Origin: Centrapalus pauciflorus
Lineage: Eukaryota; Streptophyta; Magnoliopsida; Asterales; Asteraceae
Direction: 5' to 3'
NCBI GenBank assembly: GCA_020465985.1
Contig: JAANYP010007201.1
Location: 434,001 to 498,000 of the forward strand
DNA length: 64,000 nt
Shown in pieces: positions 24,274 to 36,639 of the stretch. The translations under genes and the position numbers were made by a program. Below the pieces are notes generated by a model. That model saw only the letters and a list, made by a program, of their open reading frames with translations. It was not told the DNA's origin and made no database searches. Position 1 is the first letter of the stretch. Each line of letters begins with the position of its first letter.

Positions 24274-24597
24274 TAATTAATAGGGGTAAAGCCATACAAT
24301 AGTATCCTACTTTTGAAAATTTATCAATATGGTACGTCTACTTTTTTAAATATCGATATGGTACCTGTACTTCAATTTTTCATACCGATATGACCATATT
24401 TGTAATAGACCCCTGTTTTTTCATACCATTAGAACCCTGTTTCGTATGTAAAAACCAGGTTCTATTATGTAGAATGACCATATCGATACTATAAATTAAA
24501 GTACACGTACCATATAGACAATTAAAAAAGTAGACGTACAATATCGATACATTTTCAAAAGTAGGTTGCTATTGTATGACTTTACCCCTAATTAATA
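24274..24597. mobile_element. Foldback MITE family B, copy 2, with 9-bp target duplication
   Basis: The element itself is 24283-24588 (306 bp), starting ggggtaaagccatacaatag and ending attgtatgactttacccc. It is flanked on both sides by TAATTAATA (24274-24282 and 24589-24597). A 9-bp duplication with long terminal inverted repeats is typical of Mutator-like (MULE) non-autonomous elements. It is nearly identical to 7268-7571. Confidence 0.85.
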
Positions 24598-27398
24598 TGA
24601 TTTAACTAAAAAATTATGTTATATTAATAAATAAATATTTTTTTTAAGATATTAATTATACAAAATTATTACAATTATAAGATGCATGTTTTAAAGTTAA
24701 AGACAATATATATTTTTTAGTTATTAGCAACCTATTGGTTAATTGCTTTTAACATAATAAATTGAAGTGATTAATATATGTAATTAAATTAGGAAAGAAA
24801 GATAAAAATTTATTTATATAATTTTTAAATTAATTAAATTTATTATGAATAGTTATAAATTAGGAAAAAGAGCGGAAAAGTTAAAAGGTAATTCGTTGAG
24901 AGGATGCCATGTGGCAATGTGATGTTCTCGTTTATTATAATATATAGATTTAAAAAAGTAATTGTTCAAAAACAATGTTTTGTTGTCTTGTGAAGAATAT
25001 GAATATCGTTTGTAGTGAATGTATATCAAATTTGTGGTATCAATTAATTTATCAACCCGTGTATTATGTAAATACTTTAAAAAAATTATTAATGAAAAAT
25101 GTATGTTATGTAGATATAAAAACACCCGACTATTAATTATTTGAGAAATATACAAGAAGTATAATTATATGCCATAACTATTATTTTTCTAACTTTATAA
25201 ATAGTAGCTATTTTTTATGATTATTTAAAATTTTTTATATTTTTATTGATTTAAAATTTTAGTTTATATATAACATAACTAGTTTATGAATTTACTGTTA
25301 CGTGGATAGTATTTAACAAATAATTTGTTAGATAAAATGTATATATAAACTTAAATTTATAACATATAAATATTAATTATTATAAAAAAGATACAAGAAT
25401 AGTATTGTTGTTTGTCATAATTATTAGTATAAATTACAAAAATGGTCTCTGTGGTTTGCATAAAATATTGAATTTAGTCTCTGTGGTTTCAATTTTGCAT
25501 AAACAGTCCTTGTTTGCATTGTTTACTTGCAGAAATTGTCTCTCTATCTTTTTATTTTTTTTCCTTAATGACAATTATACCATTTTTATTAATAACAATT
25601 TTGGTCCTTCTATTTCCAAGGATTTTGTTTTGTTTTGTTTTTTTTACATTTTAAATATTAATTTAATAAATGATGATTTAATTAAATTATTATTATTATT
25701 ATTTAAGATGTATTCATTTTTTATTAAATTTATATTTTTTATCTATTTAATTAATTTATTTTACATTTCGATTATGTTATTAATTTATTTATTACAAATT
25801 ATTTGTATTAGATTTCATTATTATATATTTATATGTTTTTTGTATTTTGTATGTTTTCATCTATATATTTCATTAGTTATTTTTATTTCCACGTCAATAA
25901 GCAACATAAAATCCTGATAGGATATTGTTTTGAGAATTTATTCAAAATTTGATACAATAATTGTGTTGATAGGGTGACAATTTAAACCCATTGGGCCAAA
26001 AGGCGGCTCTCATCCAAATTGACCTATACTAAAAACATATATTTTTTAAAATTTCTTTTTAACAAAAATTTCAAAATAGTATATTCAACATATTTTTAAA
26101 AGAAGAATAATATCTAAATTTATATATATCTGAAAATAACTTTTTATGATTACAATTATTTCGTCCGTTTAACATTTTGACCCGTTTGGATGCTTTATGC
26201 AAATAAAACCTTAAAAAGTATAATTTTTTTAAGTCTCCTTTCATTTTTTTCCTGTTAAGTCTCCAAAACATTTAAAACTTATAGAATCAGTACAAAGTTA
26301 ATCTGTAACCTATTGGTTACCACCCTTAACTTATTTCGTAAAAAATCATTAAAGTATAAAACATTTTCGATTGAGTCCCCATTTAGATTATTATTATTAG
26401 TATTATTATTGAGAATTTTTTAATTACATAAGATATACGATTTTAATTTTTGTAAGATTTAAAATTATTTTTTATATTTAATTTGGATTATTTACATTTA
26501 TATTATGACTTTTTATTTATGATTATGTATCATATCATTGTTTATTTACAATTATTATATAAACTCTTTTGAGTTTTAAATTTTTGATAAAAGAAGACGA
26601 ATTTTTCCAAGTTTTTTTTTCAATTGGTATAAATGATGAACCCTTCTAAATTCATTTTTCCGATCGTAAATAATTAGTTGTAGCTATTTTCTATCAGAAA
26701 AACGGAATGAATTAAAGTTTTCTTTGTTTGAGAAAATTAAAAATCATAATGGATTGTTGTTTTTTGGTTCATTTAAAATGAAAATGAGAAATGTTGGAAT
26801 TATTGAAAATCGAGACAACTCTATTTAACCCGTAGGAGAAAACGTACTCATTTTTAATATTTCTGAATATAATATATTTTACTCACTTTTTAAATAATTC
26901 TGAACAAAAACCAATAGATTTTCAAAATTTTCAATTGGATAAAACTACACTTCATTCGGTTATTCTGAACTGAAATGGCTACAACTACTTAATTATGATT
27001 GGAAAATGAAATCAAAAGGGATCGTCGTTTTTCCCGATTGGAAAATTAAAAATAAGAAAGATTAATCTTCTTTTATCAAAAAATTGAAATTAAAATATTT
27101 CATATAATAATCATAAACAAAGAATGATATAATATATAAAGTAAAAATTAGTTCAAAGTAAATATAAAAAATAATTTTAAATCTCATGTTAAATTAAAAT
27201 TGTAAGTAAACAAATTTATCATAATAAAAAAATTCACAATAATATAAGAACAACAACAATAACAAAGACAAATGAATCGGGGCCTTATGAATAAAAGTTT
27301 TATATACTTTGATAATTTTTGCTAAAATTGTTAAGTATGTTGACATTTTATAAGAGGTTTATGGATGAATTTTAGAAGTTTTTAAGTAGTTTGGGGCT
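24598..27398. other. AT-rich spacer with transposon termini
   Basis: No gene was supported. A minus-orientation Helitron 5' end ends at 24948 (gttctcgtttattataatatataga). A repeat terminus tacaaaaatggtctctgtgg lies at 25435-25455, with a partial reverse copy at about 54070-54110. A taggggtgaca-family element lies at about 25970-26330. The plus ORF at 25405-25917 is Ile/Phe-rich from AT bias and overlaps the repeat terminus, so it is not called. Confidence 0.4.
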
Positions 27399-28441
27399 TA
27401 TAATAAAGGGAGAATTTCATATATACCCCTACAAAACTTCATAATATCATATATACCCAACCTAAAATTTTAATATCATATATATCCCTCCTAAACATCA
27501 TAATATCATATATACCCAATTTTAATCATTAATATCACATATATCCCTCTTAAACATCACTAATATCATATATACCCAAATTCATTAATTTAATTATTTT
27601 TAAAACATTTACAACTCATAATTAATATTGCTTATTAATTATTGACCATTATACCCTTACTCATTTCTTCTTTCAACTACTAAACTTCAAAATATCATAT
27701 TTATCCAACTTAAATTAAAATATCAAATCCCTTTTAATAATTTTATATAATTTATTTTTTAAACTTTACTAAATAAATTCTTCAAACTAAAACAAATTAA
27801 CATTAAAAATAAATATAAAAATTTGTATCATGTTTTTGCTCGTTTTTAATCAAATCGTATCATCTTATTATATTTTCTTATTTGTTTTTTTCTACAGTAA
27901 TCTATATACAATTAACTGCACAGTAATTGTATATAGATTACTGTAGAAAAAAAACAAATAAGAAAATATAATAAGACGATACGATTTGATTAAAAACGAG
28001 CAAAAACATGATACAAATTTTTATATTTATTTTTAATGTTAATTTGTTTTAGTTTGAAGAATTTATTTAGTAAAGTTTACAAAAATAAATTATATAAAAT
28101 TATTAAAAGTGATATAATATTTTAATTTAAGTTGGATAAATATGATATTTTGAAGTTTAGTAGTTGAAAGAAGAAATGAGTAAGGGTATGATGGTCATTA
28201 AGTAATAAGTAATATTAATTATGAGTTTTAAATGTTTTAAAAGTAATTAAATTAATGAATTTGGGTATATATGATATTAGTGATATTTAAGAGGGATATA
28301 TGTGATATTAATAATTAAAATTGGGTATATATGATATTATGATGTTTAGGAGGGATATATATGATATTAAAATTTTAGGTTGGGTATATATGATATTATG
28401 AAGTTTTGTAGGGGTATATATGAAATTCTCCCTATAATAAA
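27399..28441. mobile_element. 1,025-bp near-perfect foldback element with 9-bp target duplication
   Basis: The element runs 27408-28432 and is flanked by TATAATAAA on both sides (27399-27407 and 28433-28441). It starts gggagaatttcatatatacc and ends with the complement. The two ~510-bp arms are nearly perfect reverse complements meeting at about 27920 (acagtaatctatatacaatt and its complement, a few unpaired bases between). The outer 150 bp of each arm contain a ~33-bp subrepeat built on aatatcatatatacccaa. There is no ORF. The 9-bp duplication and long arms suggest a MULE-type foldback. A transcript would fold into a long hairpin. Confidence 0.9.
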
Positions 28442-30047
<1,606 letters not shown>

Positions 30048-30414
30048 CCTTTTCATCGACATTCCTTTTTCAGATGTCTCTATTTTCAAAATATGTATGA
30101 TGTGATATTTAATCATCACCAATAATCCATTTCAACTATAATAATAATAATAATAATAATAATAAATCAAATTCATTTTTTTAACTTATATACTTAATAC
30201 ATGTTTTATTTTCACAACTACTTATATAGATGTTATAACGACATCTCATATCTATGTTCGTTTCACATATAACCTTTTAGACTTATAAAATATTAAATAT
30301 AGTAAAATATATATACTTTAAGAACGTTATGCCTTTTGTTATTAAAAAAAGTAAGTCAATAAATTTAATAACAAAGTAACTTGTAGTTCAATGGTTAAAA
30401 CATGTTTTTTATTG

Positions 30415-30417
<3 letters not shown>

Positions 30418-30504
<87 letters not shown>
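30418..30504. repeat. Compound microsatellite (CA)n-(TA)n
   Basis: About 29 CA units (30418-30475) are followed by about 14 TA units, ending at the left terminus of the MITE at 30505. Confidence 0.95.
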
Positions 30505-30506
<2 letters not shown>

Positions 30507-30934
30507 GGTTAAAATGAGTACCACTAGTTTTGCGGAGTACCGGAGGTACCTCGCTTAATATCATTTTTTTTGAATTTTTTTTTTCATAATCATGAATAAA
30601 TTAATAATATAAGACTACTTGTAAAAAATCACAGCTAAACACACACTAGAACTATGTGAAACGTGTGTTTTCACATGAACTGTACTGTTGTGAACGTGTG
30701 TTCACAACTAAACATGTTCACTTGAATTTTTTCACGTTCACATGACTTTTAAGATGATAGAAAGTGTAAATGTATATAATTTTTACGAATAGCCTTATAT
30801 TATTTGTATCTAAATGAATATGAAAAAAACTCAAAAAAAATAAAACTTTTTTTTTTGGAGCAAGTTCACATCTGAAACCCGTGTGTTCACAGGTACTCAC
30901 GGTACTCTGCATTTTTCAGGTACTCACACGAACC
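30505..30934. mobile_element. MITE, microsatellite-associated family, diverged copy
   Basis: The left end reads gggttaaaatgagtaccact and then gtaccggaggtacc. The right end reads ggtactctgcatttttcagg and tactcacacgaacc. This is the same terminal architecture as 6009-6381, but the interior is diverged and longer (430 bp). It sits between a CA/TA tract on the left and a TA tract (30936-31000) on the right. Confidence 0.75.

Positions 30935-30935
<1 letters not shown>

Positions 30936-31000
<65 letters not shown>
30936..31000. repeat. (TA)n microsatellite
   Basis: About 32 TA units lie immediately downstream of the MITE right end and upstream of the Harbinger-like element at 31012. Confidence 0.95.
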
Positions 31001-31003
<3 letters not shown>

Positions 31004-31008
31004 CATAC

Positions 31009-31911
31009 TTAGGTGTTATTTGTTTTTTAAGAGGTTAAGGTTGCGTTTAGTTAACGAAAACTAGTCATTTTTCAATTTCAGTTTTCAAGTTATAGTTTTT
31101 AGGAAAAAACAAGGGTTTCTATGAAAAATGAAAACTTGTTTAGATGATGAAGTTTTTGTTTTTAGAAAAATAAGATGAGTGATTATAAAATAAAAGAATA
31201 GGATAGGTGATGGAAAAAGTAGGAGAGAAAGAGAGCATTATAAAGAAATAGGGTAGGTAATAGAAAAGTAAGAGAGAGAATATGAAAAGTAATATTTTAA
31301 AAAGTGAAATGAAAATTTATGAAATTGTTGTTAAGTAAACAGGTTTTCATTTTTGTTGAAAAGTGAGATGAAAATTTTGAAAATTTTCGGTAACTAAACG
31401 CACCCTAAATGTCTGAATTCTGAAAACCACGTCTGAAATTAAGAGGTGGTCTTAAGATCTGAAATCTGAAATTAAGAGGTGGTTTTAAGATTGTTTGTTT
31501 CATAATATAAAACATCTTAAAAATATTATTTTAAAATATTAAATCTAATTAATTATATATTATATTTGATTTATTTATAAAAATAAAATAAAATTATAAT
31601 AATTAATATGACAAATATTTTTAAATTAGAATTAACTGAACTTATATTTTAATCAACACTTCAAAAAAAGATAATTAAAATTATAATAATTAAAATTATA
31701 AATAGTTTTAGGGTTTGTAAACTAAAAATAAAAAAATAAACCTCTTAATTTTTTTCAGACCCAAACATTCCTCTTAAAATTAAGAGGTAAATTCAGATAT
31801 TTGAACCTCTTAACTCTGAAACTAAGCAAACACTCTTAATTCATTCAAGATTTGAAATTTAGACTTCAGACCCTTTTAAGAGGGTCTGAATGAAAAACAA
31901 ACACCACCTTA
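31009..31911. mobile_element. Harbinger-like element (TTA duplication) hosting a second element
   Basis: The outer element is 31012-31908, starting GGTGTTATTTGTTTTT and ending AAAAACAAACACCACC, flanked by TTA on both sides (31009-31011, 31909-31911). A 3-bp TTA duplication and this terminal type are characteristic of PIF/Harbinger (Tourist-like) MITEs. The interior has no ORF. It is interrupted by the element at 31039-31405; removing that restores a continuous outer arm. Confidence 0.75.
31036..31408. mobile_element. Nested Harbinger-like MITE (TAA duplication)
   Basis: The element is 31039-31405, from GGTTGCGTTTAGTTAACG to GGTAACTAAACGCACCC, flanked by TAA at 31036-31038 and 31406-31408. 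A closely related copy is at 60289-60643. Parts of the same family appear in every unit of the tandem array at 43.8-53.6 kb and at 53640-53800. Confidence 0.75.
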
Positions 31912-32568
31912 ATCAACAATTTGTCGATAAAATTAATCAACGAACTTCATTTACATAAATTTCAAATGAATGTTGCCCATATTTGAAAAAAGAAAAAGCA
32001 AAGAAAGAAAACGTTATCACATATAATAAATTAAGTTATTTGTATGTGGCACTTGAGCTAATAAAAAATTACTAAAAACCAATATTGAGTTGAATTTAAA
32101 ATTTTCAATAAAAGTTAGTCGTCAACGTATAATTAATTCAACAAAGTTGGTGGTATATATTTTGAATTCTGTCTATGCATGATTTTGACGTTTCAACATG
32201 TTCCAACTTTTCATATTAATTATCGAATGTTTATATATTTTCAACTCGTCGAATGAATATTTTAGTAAACACAGGTTGGTTACAAGATATGAAAAAAAAA
32301 AAAAAAAACTCAATAATTTTTATATTATATTTACAATATTTAACTCAACTAAAATCCTAACCAGATAACATCTTTTTTAATAAAGATTTAAAAAAAAGGA
32401 AAAATTTAACTCTCGATGTATAAATTACATATATGATGATACCTATAAAGGTCCATCCAAGTCCATATATATGCATATATATGATATTGAAAATGATCAA
32501 CCTCTATTCGAAAATACTTAATTGTTTGTATCAACATTAATTTGTTAAGATCAAGAAATTTTAGTTTC
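31912..32568. other. AT-rich spacer, no gene seen
   Basis: Anonymous non-coding sequence with a short poly-A run near 32289. Nothing else was recognised. Confidence 0.4.
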
Positions 32569-32762
32569 TAATGTAACCTATATTTTTTTTGAACGGCAAA
32601 CTATCCTACTCCTATTCCTAAACTACTCCTTTAACCACCAGATTGACTTACACCATCTAAATATCAACTTGCCTCCGACGGGGATCGAACCCGTGACCTC
32701 TCGCTTACAACTCACCACTCTTACCGCCAGGCCAAAGGCCTTTTGGTTAATGTAACCTATAT
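32569..32762 (-). mobile_element. tRNA-derived SINE, minus orientation, with 15-bp target duplication
   Basis: The SINE occupies 32584-32747 and is flanked by TAATGTAACCTATAT on both sides (32569-32583, 32748-32762). Read on the minus strand, it has a tRNA-like head with an A-box-like tggcggtaagagtgg and a B box gggttcgatccc. A body follows (gcaagttgatatttagatgg ... gatagtttgccgttc), then a short A tail. A second copy with the same body lies at about 40745-40921. Confidence 0.9.
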
Positions 32763-35415
32763 GATTCCAAGTTCTATAGATTTTGTAGCAAGGTCAAGTG
32801 ATGTAACACCTAAGTTAGCAAGATGAGGTGTTAAAAAATAAAAATAAAAAGCATATCCAATAGCCATGATCTAATTATCTCTATCACACGATATATATAT
32901 CAAAATGTTACGTAAATAACAAGTCAAGTGACTAGTTATATTACAATAACATTTCAAATCCCGTTATAATACAACCCCCACCCACCCCCCCCCCCCCAAA
33001 AAAAAAATAATAATTTAAAGTATTATTTTATTAAGTCATGGTAATCTTGTTTATAATATTTGCATTATGGTTCAAGCACAAAACAACAACTACGTCTTAA
33101 GAGGCGGTCAAATATCTACAACAAGAAGAATATCTAATTGAGCTGATGATGGTAATCTTGGTACAGTAATCTATGCATATAGTTTCCTAAACCACACAAA
33201 AGCCATCAGATGGTCTTGCGGGTTGAGAGAGAACCCATAGAATCCAAATTATATGGTTTTGTTACAATAATCACATTATAACTTGGATTTCACATTATAA
33301 AAAATACCACTTTAGAACACCTTTAGTACAAACATGATTATATATAACACTTTAAAAGAATAATAATTCTCTTATAAAAACGGGTAAGTAATCATGTGGA
33401 TATTCACAATGAATAATTCATACATGCATCTCGCCTGAATACCGAGCTCATCACTCCACATATCTAAACCACTTCTCGGCCCTTTCCATGAGCGACACAT
33501 TTATGATGACTTTATGTAATGTTTATGAACTCATATGAAAGGAATTAAACAAATTTTAAATTCTGATCAGTCATGACAATGACATAGCCCACAACTTGCT
33601 CACGACTCCAGGTTATGCCCATGACACTACCCGTGACCCTGCCAACGACATCTAGTCATGACCATTACACTACCCACGACATGGACTATGACCCAAGGGC
33701 AAGGCATGATCATCGACCCCTGCTAATCAGGCATGGGTTTGCTATGTTTTTTCTTGCATTCTGTTATTAGCCCCAAATTCGGTTAACCTTCTTTTAAACC
33801 ATGAATTCAATTTGAAAACTTGTTAAACGCATACTGGACATGTTTGGAACACTTAGATATCAACTTTAACGAAATGCCCTTTCGTTTAACCGGCTTTCTA
33901 AACTTTATGTTGCTAAAACTCAAACCAACTAACAAACATTTATAAAATACTATTTTATATAAATTAGAGCTTCTAAATTAGTTATTTTAAGACCTCTTCA
34001 AGCATTGATCAACTTTTAAATTTAATCTGTCCAACTCAATACTAATATTAAATAAGCTGAAAATTTTCTCATGAAGGCTACTTCCAAATACTACTTAATT
34101 GAATTGGTTTATGGTTCAGAAACTTATAATTCTTAATAAATTCTTTAAAAAAATCAATCAAACGCAATTTATGGATAAAAAAATTAACTTTTAAAACATA
34201 AAAATAAACTCCACAATTTCTCGTAAGTTATATGTGTTGACTGGAATGGAACACGTCCATGTATAGTTTCATATTCATAATAACTAATTAGTTTATAGAT
34301 TCCACGATATCAATTGAATAATATTATTCTCGTGTAAAATGGAAAAACACCTTCTATTTTGTATGCATGTAACAAATTAATAATCCACTATTTAATCAAC
34401 TAAATTTCCCAACGGAGTAGTTGGAATAGTTAAGAAAATGACTTAGCAATCAGGGCTATAATTTTATTAGAAATAGAAACTAATCCCGTAAAATACGTAC
34501 CCAAGGTGAAACAATTTCTTCCTCATGAGGTATTATATGGAAGTTTGAATTTCAGATGGATTTAGCAATTTGGGTTTGAGAAAAATAGAAATGACAAGTT
34601 TTAAGAAAACTCATAAGTGTTGATGAGTTTTGATATAATATAATGTGGGAAGAGATGTTGTAAGTTTATAAATTATAATGGGTAAGGTGGGTGGAGTAGG
34701 GGCAATGTAGGGTGGGTGGGGTGGGATAGGGGGTGGAGTGGTGTGGGATAGGGTGGATAAGATATATGTAGGGTAGGTGTGGTGTGGTTGGGTTTAGTCG
34801 GGTCGATATAATATATATGAGTGAATAGAAAAGACGAGTCATGAGAATAAAATGTTCATTCTTTGATAACTCCAATGGAAACCACATTTCTTTAGTAGAT
34901 AGAATGTTTTGCATGAAAGAGAATTATCATTCTATGAAATTTGACAGCCAAACATGTCATAGAAATATATAGTTCATTTCTTTTATATAAGATTTCTTTC
35001 GAATCTGTGAAACCAAACGCCCTATTAGCTTTTCATGGTAACCTAAACTTATATGTTTATGTTGGCGTGAGAAACTAAATATATATTGAGATTGATGAGA
35101 AGCATTATGATTCGTTAATTTTGTATATTATTCACTAATTTTATATATTGATTCACTTATTTTGTATATTGATTCACTTATTTTTAAATTTTTGATTCAT
35201 TATTTATAACTTCAAAAACTAATAAATCAATGTAAAAAATTAATGGATTGCGGATTTATTTAATCCGAATTTTATGATTTATAATTTGTATATTTAAAAA
35301 ATGATGAATTAATGTGTAAAAAAATGAATCACAGTCTCATGCTTCTCGAGATATATTTAGCTTCTAATTTGATCTGTATATATATAACAAAATTGATACT
35401 TTGACAGTCTATCTA
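32763..35415. other. Repeat-rich spacer, possible LTR fragment, G-rich patch
   Basis: No gene was supported. The segment beginning tgtaacacctaagttagc (about 32801) resembles a plant Gypsy LTR start. Phrases such as catgacactacccgtgac recur at 33570-33740, but no matching end or TSD was found. A C run occurs at about 32976-32998. A strongly G-rich strand of repeated ggtgggt/gggat phrases covers about 34680-34800. Confidence 0.35.
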
Positions 35416-35901
35416 TCTATACTATTAAAAGAGTAACTATACTTATTTCTGGTGAAGCCACGTGTCGTCACCATGAATCGACACGACATTTATAGATTTT
35501 AAAAATAATAAAAAAATTTAAATCAAATCTATCCAAATCTAATATAATCCACTTTTAAATTCAAATCAATTCAAATCAAACAAAATCTAATACTATACTA
35601 ACTTATTAATTAAATCTATCGAAAACTAATATAATCCACTTTTAAATTCAAATCAAACAAAATCTAATAATCTACTAACTTATTAATTATAAGATAATAT
35701 AAATAAAGTTTAAAAAAATATATAAGAAAATAATTACTCTTCATATATATTTAGAAATATAAAAAATGAATAGGTTATAATAAATAATAATATCATCTTA
35801 TATACTTTTGTTTAAAACATAATATTTATATCTTTATCTTTTTATTTATTATATTTTATATATATTAAACATATCCGCGTAATACGCAGGTAATAAACTA
35901 G
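35416..35901 (+). mobile_element. Non-autonomous Helitron, plus orientation (486 bp)
   Basis: The 5' end TCTATACTATTAAAAGAG at 35416 is preceded by A. The 3' hairpin ccgcgtaatacgcagg (35875-35890) is followed by a 7-bp spacer and CTAG at 35898-35901, then T. The interior has direct duplications of ctaatataatccacttttaaat and is non-coding. This is the cleanest Helitron in the window. Confidence 0.8.
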
Positions 35902-36467
35902 TAATAAACTAATTTAATATACCGATTAAGGGGTCTTTTGCTTTTTAAACATCTCTTTAATAATTAATTATTTAATCAACGACATCTCAAATTTCATCTA
36001 GAAAATCCAAATAAAATAATTAATATACATAACAAAACGAAAAGAATTAATGTGTATTCTAATATATATATATATAAAACAAAATAGAAGCTAGCATTCG
36101 ATCAAACAAGAAACATATAAAAAGAAATTCTTGTTTGAACAACTTTTGGTCGTAAACATATTTCGATCTTTCACATATGTATAGTACTGTATAGCTAGCA
36201 CGACACATCCAGAGACTTGTACCAATAGCTTGTAGAGTTGTACACTTGAATGTCGTCAAATTGACGAGTCTTTTGGTGCTCCAAAAACTTCAAATTTCAC
36301 CTGCCAAACCCCATGGCCATCAATAATTTCAAGAACACTCATTACAAACAAGAATTGAATATTTGCCTTTTTAATAATGTAATTAAACCGTGGTCTTTGG
36401 TCAACATCAAAGCTCGATCCCATTTCTCCAGTTAATTTCACACCTTTGAGTCGACCTTGACTCCCTG

Positions 36468-36541
<74 letters not shown>

Positions 36542-36639
36542 TATATATATGTATATATATATATATACACATATACAAACGCAAACATTGATAACTTACA
36601 CGAAAACCCTAAAAGATATCATATATAACCAACAAAGAT
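35902..36639. promoter_or_regulatory. Upstream region of the alpha-carbonic anhydrase gene
   Basis: A (CT)n tract at about 36472-36507 followed by a (TA)n tract to about 36538 lies 100-170 bp upstream of the ATG. The TA tract and the later atatata stretches obscure any single TATA box. The minus-strand ORFs at 36059-36259 and 36256-36441 have no recognisable domain and are not called. Confidence 0.4.

Noticed and set aside
25405..25917. 170-residue plus-strand ORF rich in Ile, Phe and Leu
   Set aside because: Composition follows AT bias, the start overlaps a dispersed repeat terminus, and no domain or signal is recognisable.
32584..32747. Possible functional tRNA gene
   Set aside because: A and B boxes are present, but the body, A tail and 15-bp duplication identify a SINE.
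36059..36441. Two minus-strand ORFs upstream of the carbonic anhydrase gene
   Set aside because: No recognisable domain and no consistent splice model. They probably lie in the promoter region.
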